Position numbers and translations under genes: made by a program
Notes under the pieces: generated by a model
Told to the model about the DNA's origin: nothing
Seen by the model: the letters and a program-made list of their open reading frames with translations, nothing else
Databases searched by the model: none
In this document: piece by piece, positions 6,660 to 14,544 of the stretch
Layout: each line of letters starts with the position of its first letter
Position numbering within the stretch: the first letter of the stretch is position 1
NCBI GenBank assembly: GCA_030528155.1
Contig: JAUMZL010000019.1
Coordinates: 1 to 34,065, forward strand
Length of the DNA stretch: 34,065 nucleotides
Direction: 5' to 3'
From: Aerococcus sp.
Lineage (GTDB): Bacteria; Bacillota; Bacilli; Lactobacillales; Aerococcaceae

Positions 6660-7612
6660 CGTTCAGGCATCAACTGGTGATAACTTATGCGCGTTGGGAA
6701 GAAGCTATGCAGGATCAACAGTTGGTAGTGCGCGCAACCTTCAATTTGATGAATGCCATCTTCCAACCGAGTTTGTTGAAAAATGGAACATTTCATTTGG
6801 AAGAAAATGAGATGTGTTTTAACTTTGCATCAGCTGCTCCTGCTTTCCTCTTATTCCGCTTATTTCGAAGTGTGGCCTACCCATTTGAACTGTATGGTGG
6901 TATTGGGTATGGTTGGCTAGATATAGACAATAACATTGATCAGAGAACAGACGACCTCGCTACAGCTGATCGTTCAAAAACGACACAATCAGTGATGTCA
7001 GGTTCGGCTTATCAGCGTGCCAAAGACGCCCTTGCTTTGTCCAAGCAGAAAAAAGCACCCGCCCACCTGCTCTATAACGGCGGGTGGCAGGAGGACGCCT
7101 TAATCAATATGTGGTTCACGCAGTGGGAAGCGATCAAACATCAACAATCCTCAATGCAGCAAGCCTTGAGTTTTCCTTATGAACGGCAAGTGCCTCTCTA
7201 TCTTAAGTTAGGCATGCAACCGCTCACCAACTGGCCCAACCAGGACTTAAATAAGATTGAAGCGCTGAAACGTCAAGCTATTCACTTACATGGGTGGTCC
7301 GCGCATTATCCACAGATTGATTATGCTTACCATAAACCGACCAAATGGCTGGCATTGGAAGGAACGGTGGGGGAGGTTGGAATGGTGATGAATGGCTTCT
7401 TCAAAAAAGGCTATGCGACCGTACTGGCGGATATGATTCAAACGACGCGCCAAAATATCGATTATCATTTGCATCATGGTCAATTTGCACAAGAGCGTAA
7501 TCTGGCTGCGGCGATCGTCTGGCAACTGCAGCGGGAAGAAGCGGTTTTATTACCGGCAGATGATGCAACGAATGGCCAAGATGCGGTAGAACAAGGTAAG
7601 CCAGCAGAATAA
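6656..7612 (+). CDS. Uncharacterised third gene of the RNase/inhibitor cassette, weakly SatD-like
   Basis: A 318-residue soluble protein with no signal peptide. Translation starts at ATG 6656, sharing ATGA with the barstar stop, behind GGAGGGAAG. I do not recognise it firmly. The middle, FELYGGIGYGWLD (~residues 79-91) followed by SGSAYQRAKDAL (~116-127), resembles the glycine-rich strand and DGPAYxRAREAI motif of SatD-family proteins. The C-terminal part (~235-285, including a KKGYATVLADMIQTTRQNIDYH stretch) looks like a helix-turn-helix. The usual SatD N-terminal GDII motif is absent. If right, it would be a divergent nucleotidyl-cyclase-fold or DNA-binding accessory protein. It may regulate the cassette or be unrelated cargo. 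The last ~20 residues are low complexity. Confidence 0.6.
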   Translation: MTFRHQLVITYARWEEAMQDQQLVVRATFNLMNAIFQPSLLKNGTFHLEENEMCFNFASAAPAFLLFRLFRSVAYPFELYGGIGYGWLDIDNNIDQRTDDLATADRSKTTQSVMSGSAYQRAKDALALSKQKKAPAHLLYNGGWQEDALINMWFTQWEAIKHQQSSMQQALSFPYERQVPLYLKLGMQPLTNWPNQDLNKIEALKRQAIHLHGWSAHYPQIDYAYHKPTKWLALEGTVGEVGMVMNGFFKKGYATVLADMIQTTRQNIDYHLHHGQFAQERNLAAAIVWQLQREEAVLLPADDATNGQDAVEQGKPAE

Positions 7613-7758
7613 CTGAAAATAGTAGAGATTGTGTGGGAGGACGTGTCATTTAATACTTTGAGATGAAAGAAAGCGAATGCCATCGCTAGTATCTATCGCC
7701 ATGATTTGATAAACTGTTCATTTAAACAGAGAGAAACCAAGATAAAGGAGGGCTTTTT

Positions 7759-9135
7759 GTGCAGTATCGCAGTGTACTTTCGAATAGAGACCTGAAGAAG
7801 CAGGCTATGCAAGCCATTAAAGGAAATCGGCTAGGCTTATTCTTCGCTATGATTGTGCAATTATTAATCACGTTGCTGGTTGTAGGAGGATTTGTATTTA
7901 CTGTGGTGAGCTTAGATCTCATCCCAACCATTTCGAATCCCCTGGCTTTTTTATTAAATATCCAGCAAACCGGTCCAGCGCTTATTCAAGCGCTAGTGGA
8001 ACGGTTAACGCCACCATTACTAGCCTTGCTAGTTGGCATGGGGGTAGTGATGAGTTTCTTAATGACACATTTATGGACGTATGGGTTTAATCATAGTTTA
8101 CTAGAGATGGTTGATACGGGTAAATTTCACTATGGGACGGTCTGGCGTTCTTTTGTGCACCGCCCATTCCGTCATTATCTGACTGCATTAATTGTGGGGA
8201 TCATCAACCAACTATTGGGATTAGTATATGGAGTGAGTCAGATGGTGTTGGGTGTTTTCTTCTACATTACGCTCCTCACCGTTCAGAGTCCGACAATTGC
8301 CCCTTGGTTAGGGATTGCCGTGATATTGCTCTATACGATATTAGCCGTCCTAGTATTGATTTTATTGGCACTACTGCTGAGTTGGATTTCCTATGGCTTC
8401 CAATTATTTGTGTATCCAAGCTGGGATGTCAAAACAACCAGTATAGGACGTTCAGTGGCGATGAGCTGGCGGTTAATGCGGGGCAATAAATGGCAGCTCT
8501 TTATCTTGGGACTGAGCTATCTCGTCTGGCCAATAGTATTGACGGGGGTAGCTGTGCTCGCTTACCTATTATTTGGAGCACAACTGCCATCTACTTACGC
8601 GGCTTATGTGCTACCAGGCTGGGGCGTCTTTTTCTGGGTGATGTTGGCCGTTGCTTTTGTACGGTTCCTCACAGCAGAAGCTGTCTTCTATCGCGATCAG
8701 ACTACCCAATATGCGCGTCGTCTCAACGATCAATATCCCGGATTTAACGCTACGCCAAAAGCGGATCTCGTTGCCCAATATCATACTGAAGCACATCCGC
8801 GCTTTACGGCGGAAACGCTGGCAGTAGAGTTGCCGAGTGCGGAAGAATGGGACCAAGCATTGGCAGAACATGCTGCTAATAAAGATACTGCCTCTCAATC
8901 ATCTAATCATGGAACAACGAAGAAGTATCGTGTGAAACCGACTAAGCAAGCGGGAGAATCTCCAATCGATGCAGCAAAGCACTACCATGTGACGACCCAG
9001 TCACAAACAACGTCGCGCCATGTGCCCAAAGCTGCGGATCCAGGTTATCGCCTCGATATGGAACAAGTGAGTCGTCCCACTGCTGCCAAGGACATCTTCA
9101 ATGGCAAAGATGCGTCGGAAAATGAAGAAAAATAG
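7759..9135 (+). CDS. DUF975-family membrane protein with long hydrophilic C-terminal tail
   Basis: A 458-residue integral membrane protein. The N-terminal motif SNRDLKKQAMQAIKGNRLGLFF matches the start of the DUF975 family, followed by about six hydrophobic segments up to residue ~310. FVYPSWDVKTTSIGRSVAMSWRLMRGNKWQLFILGLSYL is the conserved DUF975 loop and helix. The last ~150 residues are hydrophilic, rich in Ala, Gln, Ser and Thr, and probably disordered and cytoplasmic. Such a tail is unusual for the family, which is normally 200-300 residues. Start is GTG at 7759, seven bases after AAAGGAGG. It follows the RNase cassette by 146 bases. The family function is unknown. Confidence 0.8.
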   Translation: MQYRSVLSNRDLKKQAMQAIKGNRLGLFFAMIVQLLITLLVVGGFVFTVVSLDLIPTISNPLAFLLNIQQTGPALIQALVERLTPPLLALLVGMGVVMSFLMTHLWTYGFNHSLLEMVDTGKFHYGTVWRSFVHRPFRHYLTALIVGIINQLLGLVYGVSQMVLGVFFYITLLTVQSPTIAPWLGIAVILLYTILAVLVLILLALLLSWISYGFQLFVYPSWDVKTTSIGRSVAMSWRLMRGNKWQLFILGLSYLVWPIVLTGVAVLAYLLFGAQLPSTYAAYVLPGWGVFFWVMLAVAFVRFLTAEAVFYRDQTTQYARRLNDQYPGFNATPKADLVAQYHTEAHPRFTAETLAVELPSAEEWDQALAEHAANKDTASQSSNHGTTKKYRVKPTKQAGESPIDAAKHYHVTTQSQTTSRHVPKAADPGYRLDMEQVSRPTAAKDIFNGKDASENEEK

Positions 9136-9210
9136 CGCAAAGCGGTGGATTAATCGGGTGGTAGCGAATAGGATATTCACCCTATTTTCTAAAAAAGCCG
9201 TTTGAGAATA

Positions 9211-9268
9211 AAAAAGGCCGAGGCTCGGTATGAAGAATCACGCTTCATACCGAGCCTCGGCTCTTTTT
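9211..9268. terminator. Strong bidirectional terminator between DUF975 gene and uvrC
   Basis: A perfect 19-bp stem (9217-9235 with 9243-9261; arms begin GCCGAGGCTCGG) with a 7-nt loop, an A-run before (9211-9215) and a T-run after (9264-9268). It lies between converging genes and can end transcripts from both sides. The remaining 9269-9396 contains nothing supportable. Confidence 0.88.
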
Positions 9269-9396
9269 AGAGGTAATTGTCTATTTTCGTAGAATATATG
9301 CTAGTACTAAGGGAGTCACAGTTGGCGCCAAACCTTATAAAAAGCTGATATGGTTGGACATTGAGATCGAAGGAAACCACCTTTTTTTACTCAGTC

Positions 9397-11205
9397 CTAT
9401 CCTTTTTCATAGGGATTGTCTTTTTGGCCTTCCCAAGCGGTTTGATGGATAGCTAGGGCAACTTTTTTAGGGATACCGAGCGATTGGATGTCACTCACAC
9501 TAGCCTCGCGGATGCGTTTCAGCGATTTGAAATGACGCATGACTTTCTGGCGCGTTTTACTGCCAACGCCGTCAATACGATCTAAGCGCGAGACGAAAGA
9601 ATTTTTGCTGCGGACTTGACGATGGAAGGTATTGGCCCAGCGATCGACTTCGATTTGGATTCGCTGCACCAAATGAAAAGCCTGACTGGTTGGTGCGAGT
9701 GGGACTTCTTCCAATGGATTTCCAGCAACTAAGTGACTAGTGCGGTGTTTATCGTCTTTGACCATGCCAATCACGGGTAACCAATCGATGCCTAATTCAT
9801 TCTCTAAGACATCCCGAGCCGCATCGACTTCGATGGCTCCTCCATCCATAAAAATCGCATCGGGAAAGGCGCCATCCTCCCGCAATAACCGGGAATAGCG
9901 ACGCCGAATGACTTCTTGGGTGGTGGCATATTCATTAGCACCGGTGACGGTCTTAATCTTGTACTTGCGGTATTTTTTCTTATTAGGCTTACCATCTTCA
10001 TAAACGACCATACCGGATACTGGATCGGTACCTTGAATATTAGAGTGGTCAAAACTCTCGATGGTGCCGAGATAAGGTAATTTTAAAGCAGCGGCTAGCT
10101 CTTCTACCGCTCCGCGTGTTTTCTTATCGTTCATTTCCAACAAGCGGAAGCGCTGTTCATGCGCGATTTTAGCATTCTTCTGCGCCATTTCGAGCATTTT
10201 ATGTTTATCGCCGCGCTTCGGTGTTTTGACAGAGAGACTCAGCGCTTGTGCGATAGTATCATTATCTAACTCCTCAGGCACCAACAATTCTTTCGGTTTG
10301 GTATGGTTCTGTTCCTGGTAGAATTGCATGATGAAACTGGTGAGCGCTTCCTCAGGATCATCATAGATCGGGAAGAGGGCAGAGTCCCGCTTGATAACGG
10401 TAAATTGGCGTAACATGAAAACTTGAATACTGATCCAGCCTTGGTCCATGTAGTAAGCAAAAACATCCCGATTATTGTATTGCTTGCTCATGATATTTTG
10501 TGGTTCAACCGTTTGCTCGATGTAATGAATTTGATCGCGATATTGCGCTGCTCGTTCATATTGCAAATTTTCAGCAGCTGCTTGCATCTTCTGTTTTAAG
10601 TCGTTTTTGATTGTGGCCACATCACCATTCAAAAAACGCGTGATATTGGCAATTTGTTCCTGATATTCCTCCACGGAGACCTCATGATCACAACAGCCGA
10701 TACATTGCCCCAGATGATAATAAAAACAGGCCCGCGTTTCATTTTTAGCACACTTGCGCAGAGGATAGGTTTTCTGCAATAGATCACGCGTCGCGGTGGC
10801 AGCATTGATATTAGGGTATGGGCCAAAGTATTTACCCCCGTCCTCTTTGATATCAGAGGTGATAATCAATTGTGGGTCACGTTCATGGGTAATTTTCAGG
10901 TAAGGATACATGGTGCCGTATTTCAACAGAATGTTGAAGCGAGGCTTGTATTTCTTAATCAGATTAATTTCTAATAATAGGCATTCCTTATTCGTGCGCG
11001 TGACGATGAATTCAAAGTCGGCAATTTCAGATACTAACTGGGCAGTTTTACCGGTGTGGGAACTCTTAAAGTAAGAACGTACGCGATTCTTTAAATTTTT
11101 TGCCTTACCGATGTAAATCGTGTGCCCATTTTTGTCTTTCATAATGTAGCAACCCGGTAGATCAGGCAGCAAGGTCAATTTATTTTCAATAAGTGCATTA
11201 GCCAC
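9397..11205 (-). CDS. uvrC: UvrABC excinuclease subunit C
   Basis: A 602-residue nucleotide-excision-repair nuclease that makes both incisions around UvrB-bound DNA damage. Seen in order: GIY-YIG domain (GCYIMKDKNGHTIYIGKAKNLKNRV, residues ~20-45), a Cys-rich stretch CFYYHLGQCIGCC, the UVR domain that binds UvrB (AAENLQYERAAQYRDQI, ~205-220), the RNase H-like endonuclease domain (SFDHSNIQGTDPVSGMVVYEDG and FMDGG), and tandem helix-hairpin-helix motifs (DRIDGVGSKTRQKVMRHF). I start it at GTG 11205, behind AAAGGGGGG, where the family alignment begins (ANALIENKL). A GTG ten codons upstream (11235) is unlikely because predicted transcription starts only about two bases before it. Single-gene unit ending at the strong terminator. 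Confidence 0.95.
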   Translation of the reverse strand: MANALIENKLTLLPDLPGCYIMKDKNGHTIYIGKAKNLKNRVRSYFKSSHTGKTAQLVSEIADFEFIVTRTNKECLLLEINLIKKYKPRFNILLKYGTMYPYLKITHERDPQLIITSDIKEDGGKYFGPYPNINAATATRDLLQKTYPLRKCAKNETRACFYYHLGQCIGCCDHEVSVEEYQEQIANITRFLNGDVATIKNDLKQKMQAAAENLQYERAAQYRDQIHYIEQTVEPQNIMSKQYNNRDVFAYYMDQGWISIQVFMLRQFTVIKRDSALFPIYDDPEEALTSFIMQFYQEQNHTKPKELLVPEELDNDTIAQALSLSVKTPKRGDKHKMLEMAQKNAKIAHEQRFRLLEMNDKKTRGAVEELAAALKLPYLGTIESFDHSNIQGTDPVSGMVVYEDGKPNKKKYRKYKIKTVTGANEYATTQEVIRRRYSRLLREDGAFPDAIFMDGGAIEVDAARDVLENELGIDWLPVIGMVKDDKHRTSHLVAGNPLEEVPLAPTSQAFHLVQRIQIEVDRWANTFHRQVRSKNSFVSRLDRIDGVGSKTRQKVMRHFKSLKRIREASVSDIQSLGIPKKVALAIHQTAWEGQKDNPYEKG

Positions 11206-11243
11206 GAATAGAGGGCCCCCCTTTCCAAATTTCACGTTTCTCC

Positions 11244-11249
11244 ATTATA
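11244..11249 (-). promoter_or_regulatory. -10 element of the uvrC promoter
   Basis: Perfect TATAAT on the minus strand (11249-11244) with a poor -35 (TGCGTT, 16 bases upstream). It places the transcript start near 11237, which argues for the downstream GTG start of uvrC. Confidence 0.5.
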
Positions 11250-11365
11250 GTCGTTATTTTGGCCAAACGCATGTGTCTTGCTTAGTGGTTACTTTGTGGA
11301 GAAAGAATAAAGCGGTCGTTCTCATGATGCGGAGCGTGTTAAACAAAGAACAGGAGAAGTGAGAA

Positions 11366-11506
11366 ATGTTAGAGAAACCCGTTTTAGGGGGAATACAGGA
11401 GTGGCGTGAGCATACGAATCTGAGTAGCATTTTTCTTCAGACCGCTCTCAGGCCGCTGAAGCAGGACGTGGAAGAAACTTATAATAAAAAACCCTTCCAG
11501 GCATGA
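11366..11506 (+). CDS. Possible 46-residue ORF of unknown nature
   Basis: ATG at 11366 lies nine bases after AGGAG and opens a 46-residue reading frame beginning MLEKPVLGGIQEWREH and ending within the hairpin at 11494-11521. It is hydrophilic, has no signal or membrane segment, and matches no family I know. The good ribosome site is its only support, and the overlapping terminator belongs to the other strand. Probably chance. Confidence 0.2.
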   Translation: MLEKPVLGGIQEWREHTNLSSIFLQTALRPLKQDVEETYNKKPFQA

Positions 11507-11521
11507 GGCGTTACCTGGAAG
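11486..11521 (-). terminator. Minus-strand terminator without an upstream protein gene
   Basis: On the minus strand CTTCCAGG (11521-11514) pairs with CCTGGAAG (11501-11494), followed by GG and six T (A-run 11486-11491 on plus). No protein gene lies upstream on this strand, because the next gene at 11880 points away. It is best explained as the end of a small non-coding transcript. Confidence 0.75.
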
Positions 11522-11690
11522 AGTGCGATGATATTGAAAAGATCAAACGATGACAGTCTGTCAGGAGGGAGGGAATGATCTTTTCAGGGATTAATGTGAT
11601 TTAAGGAGCGGATACGACTTCACGACTCTCTAACAGGTAGAGTGATTGTCATGAAGACGCTCTCAATCACGTTCCTAAGATAAAGCTTAA
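11486..11690 (-). ncRNA. Candidate small regulatory RNA with C-rich loop
   Basis: Upstream of the orphan minus-strand terminator an 11-bp stem TGAAAAGATCA/TGATCTTTTCA (11586-11576 with 11545-11535) encloses TTCCCTCCCTCCT (around 11573-11561) and a small GACA-GTC-TGTC hairpin. C-rich UCCC/CCUCC stretches that pair with ribosome binding sites are typical of Firmicute sRNAs such as the RsaE/RoxS type. Further short inverted repeats lie at 11620-11670. The 5' end is a guess: a TAATAAT-like -10 lies near 11700. I see no ORF to explain the region. The remainder of 11250-11879 holds only the elements listed separately. Confidence 0.35.
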
Positions 11691-11802
11691 TGACTCTATT
11701 ATTAACTTGCAACTAAAAACTATCGAAAATAAAAGATATTTTTTAGAATTATAAAAGGCTTTCTTTAGCTTATCCGTGCCTCTCACTCGATGACTTCGTG
11801 GG

Positions 11803-11832
11803 TTGCAGTTGGGGGATGACGAACAGTATGCT
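11803..11832 (+). promoter_or_regulatory. Promoter of the phosphoesterase-like gene and possibly glmU
   Basis: -35 TTGCAG (11803-11808) and -10 TATGCT (11827-11832) are 18 bases apart. The start would be about 40 bases before the ATG at 11880. A TGATCA...TGATCA pair (11849-11867) lies in the leader. Confidence 0.55.
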
Positions 11833-11879
11833 AAAATAACGGTGACTATGATCACTTATTGATCACAAGGAGGATACTC

Positions 11880-12887
11880 ATGAGTAAAGCGACACATTCA
11901 CCGTCCTTTTTAAGCCAGTTTGCTCGTTTAACGACGATGGCCATGGCTGTTGGCGGTTATTATTACTATCAAAATTACACGCTGGGTACCACAGATTATT
12001 GGGTGGAGAGTCCAAAATATGCACAGGGCCTAGAAGGAATGACGATCGTTCAATTGGCCGATCTCAATTATCCTAATCAGCAGGTGGCGTTGGATAAAAT
12101 TGTTGAGGCAACCAAAGCTGCCAATCCAGATGTGATTGTGCTAACGGGGAATACCATCGCTAGAGAAGGCATTTTTGACCACCATGAACTGGTACATATG
12201 ATCAACCAGTTAGTGACGGTTGCGCCAACCTTTGCGGTATATGGGACCAATGATATTAACAGTCCACTGGGGCGCAGAGCAGAACAGGTCATGAGTGAAG
12301 CTGGCGTCCATTTCCTCAATGATGACGCAGTGACTTACGATTTCCATGGGACGCCAATCACCATCATGGGACTAATGGAGAAACACGGCGATCAATTCTT
12401 GCAGCGTGATCCCCTGCAGATGATCACCCTCACCGCTGAACAAAAAGAACAACCTAAAATTTTACTGGCCCACCATCCGGAAGCGTTCCGTGCTTACCAC
12501 GCTGATCCAATAAAATCACCGGATCTTGTATTAGCAGGGCATGCGATGGGCGGACAGATTCGCTTGCCATTTATCGGAGCGGTGTATGCGGATCATCAAG
12601 GATACCAACCCGCTTACACGGATGGCGTGTTCGGATTACCATCAGATAGTGCGCGTACAATGATTGTATCGCGTGGGATTGGGCGTCCGGAAAGTCGGGT
12701 CCGTATCAACAACCGTCCGGAAGTGGTAGCGGTGCATTTGACGAGCTCCGTAGCAGCGACCTCCGATGCGATGGCAGCGGCTATTGATGAAGAAACCGTT
12801 GCGCACGGCGGAATTTTGATTGAAGAGCTTGATCAAAAGCGCAAAGAACGTCGCATGGCACGGGCCATGAACCAAGCTAATGATTAA
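11880..12887 (+). CDS. Membrane-anchored YkuE-like metallophosphoesterase homologue with degenerate active site
   Basis: A 335-residue protein with an N-terminal hydrophobic segment (~residues 15-30, FARLTTMAMAVGGYYYYQNY) and the layout of YkuE/YaeI-type phosphoesterases (IVQLADL, PDVIVLTGN, AVYG, ILLAHHPE, LVLAGHAMGGQIRLPF). Most metal and catalytic positions are changed: D-x-H is Asp61-Leu-Asn63, GD is Gly-Asn91, GNHD is Gly-Thr123-Asn124-Asp, and GHTHGGQ is GHAMGGQ (His221, Met223). His198 in LAHHPE is kept. The fold is clearly retained with no stops, so this looks like a selected pseudoenzyme rather than a pseudogene. ATG 11880 follows AAGGAGG; a TTG seven codons earlier lacks a site. It lies 97 bases before glmU on the same strand, with no terminator between. 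A role in binding or regulation at the envelope is inference. Confidence 0.85.
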   Translation: MSKATHSPSFLSQFARLTTMAMAVGGYYYYQNYTLGTTDYWVESPKYAQGLEGMTIVQLADLNYPNQQVALDKIVEATKAANPDVIVLTGNTIAREGIFDHHELVHMINQLVTVAPTFAVYGTNDINSPLGRRAEQVMSEAGVHFLNDDAVTYDFHGTPITIMGLMEKHGDQFLQRDPLQMITLTAEQKEQPKILLAHHPEAFRAYHADPIKSPDLVLAGHAMGGQIRLPFIGAVYADHQGYQPAYTDGVFGLPSDSARTMIVSRGIGRPESRVRINNRPEVVAVHLTSSVAATSDAMAAAIDEETVAHGGILIEELDQKRKERRMARAMNQAND

Positions 12888-12984
12888 ATGGATCAGTGAG
12901 AGGGATAACTGCACATTTTGATGCGAGTACAGGGAGAATTTTTCTCGGATCAATCAATAGAATAACCCAAGGGAAGGAACAACG

Positions 12985-14373
12985 ATGAACCAACGTTTTG
13001 CTATTGTTTTAGCAGCGGGGAAAGGCACCCGCATGAAGTCCAAACAGTATAAAGTATTGCATGAAGTCGGCCACGTCCCAATGATCACTCGGGTGATTAA
13101 TACTGCTGTAAAAGCTGGATTCGATGCCGTGTACAGTGTGATCAGTCCTGACGCTAAAGAGGTAGAAGGAGAAGTGGAAGAGCAATCCACCATCTGTATT
13201 CAGGAAGAGCAATTAGGGACTGCCCACGCTGTCCAACAGGCTGCGCCTCATTTAGAAGGAAAACCGGGAACAACGTTAGTGCTCTATGGAGACACACCAT
13301 TGATTACGGTTGATACACTGAGCGCCTTATTGAAACATCACGAAGAATCCAAAGCAAAAGCGACGGTACTCACCGTGTATGCTGAAAATCCATTTGCTTA
13401 TGGCCGTATTATTCGCAATAACGAGGGTTTTGTGGAAGCGATTGTTGAGGAGCGCGACGCGACTGCAGAACAGCGCGCTATCCATGAAATAAATACGGGG
13501 ATTTACGTCTTTGATAATGAAGCGCTATTTGAGGCTCTCAAACAGGTGGATAACCACAATGATCAGGGCGAATACTACTTGCCAGATGTGATGGGGATCC
13601 TGCAACAAGCCGGCGAACATATTTCTGCTTACCAAATGGCTGATTTTTCAGAAGCGATGGGCATTAACGACCGCAAGAGTTTGGCGGAAGCGAACCGTGT
13701 CTTCTACGCCAAACAAGCCGCATATTGGATGGATGAAGGGGTTACCTTTTTGGATCCAGCGACTACTTACATCGATGATGAGGTGGTGATTGGTCAAGAT
13801 ACGATCATTGAGGGCAATGTTCACCTCGAAGGGAAAACCGTGATTGGATCATCTTGTCATATTGGTAGCCAATCTACCATCGTTGATACCGTATTGGCGG
13901 ATGACGTTGTAGTGAAGTCCTCTGTTTTAGAGAGCGCTGTGGTTGGGCAGGGCAGTGATGTCGGTCCAATGGCACATTTGCGACCAAAAGCGGTGATTAA
14001 AGAGCATGTGCACATCGGTAACTTTGTGGAAGTGAAGAATGCGACGATTGGAAACAACACGAAGGTAGGACACCTCACCTATATCGGGGATGCGGATCTT
14101 GGTGAGGGCATTAACGTGAGCTGTGGGGTAATCTTCTCCAATTACGATGGGTACAAGAAACATCGTTCAACGATCGGGGATCACTCCTTCATTGGCGCTA
14201 ATGTCAACATTGTGTCACCTGTTACGGTGGCTGATCACAGCTTCTTAGCCGCAGGATCCACTATTACGGCAGATGTTCCTAGTCGTGCAATGGGCATTGC
14301 TCGTGCTCGCCAGGTCAATAAACCGGACTACTGGTATCGCTTGGCGGTGTCGGATAATCCGGACAATGAATAA
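12985..14373 (+). CDS. glmU: Bifunctional UDP-GlcNAc pyrophosphorylase / GlcN-1-P acetyltransferase
   Basis: A 462-residue enzyme making UDP-N-acetylglucosamine for peptidoglycan and wall polymers, acetylating GlcN-1-P with acetyl-CoA and then transferring UMP. The N-terminal nucleotidyltransferase has LAAGKGTRMKS (residues ~9-19), QEEQLGTAHAV and LYGDTPL. The C-terminal left-handed beta-helix hexapeptide repeats run from ~250 and include VGPMAHLRP, FVEVKNATIG, LTYIGDA and the acetyltransferase site region NYDGYKKHRSTIGDHSFIGANV. Length is normal. ATG at 12985 follows GGGAAGGAA. It pairs with prs downstream, the common Firmicute glmU-prs order. No purR precedes it here; a degenerate phosphoesterase stands in that place. 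Confidence 0.97.
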   Translation: MNQRFAIVLAAGKGTRMKSKQYKVLHEVGHVPMITRVINTAVKAGFDAVYSVISPDAKEVEGEVEEQSTICIQEEQLGTAHAVQQAAPHLEGKPGTTLVLYGDTPLITVDTLSALLKHHEESKAKATVLTVYAENPFAYGRIIRNNEGFVEAIVEERDATAEQRAIHEINTGIYVFDNEALFEALKQVDNHNDQGEYYLPDVMGILQQAGEHISAYQMADFSEAMGINDRKSLAEANRVFYAKQAAYWMDEGVTFLDPATTYIDDEVVIGQDTIIEGNVHLEGKTVIGSSCHIGSQSTIVDTVLADDVVVKSSVLESAVVGQGSDVGPMAHLRPKAVIKEHVHIGNFVEVKNATIGNNTKVGHLTYIGDADLGEGINVSCGVIFSNYDGYKKHRSTIGDHSFIGANVNIVSPVTVADHSFLAAGSTITADVPSRAMGIARARQVNKPDYWYRLAVSDNPDNE

Positions 14374-14544
14374 TTCAATCGGTTAAAAGGAGGCGAAAAA
14401 AAGAAATAAAGCGCCAATTGTTAACTGTTTGTAACAGGTCATGCCCCTTAATGGCGAAATTTATGTTAGTATGGATGAGCAGATGAAATAGTGCGTAGGC
14501 CATGCTTGGCATGGTAGTAAGAATTCATAGGAGGATCTATCGGA

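Noticed and set aside
9804-10826. Minus-strand frames overlapping uvrC and similar frames over mfd, prs and ftsH
   Set aside because: They lie inside well-supported conserved genes in other frames and have no independent signals.
11667-11855. 62-codon minus-strand frame
   Set aside because: AT-rich with low-quality composition and no ribosome site. The strand is better explained by the candidate small RNA.
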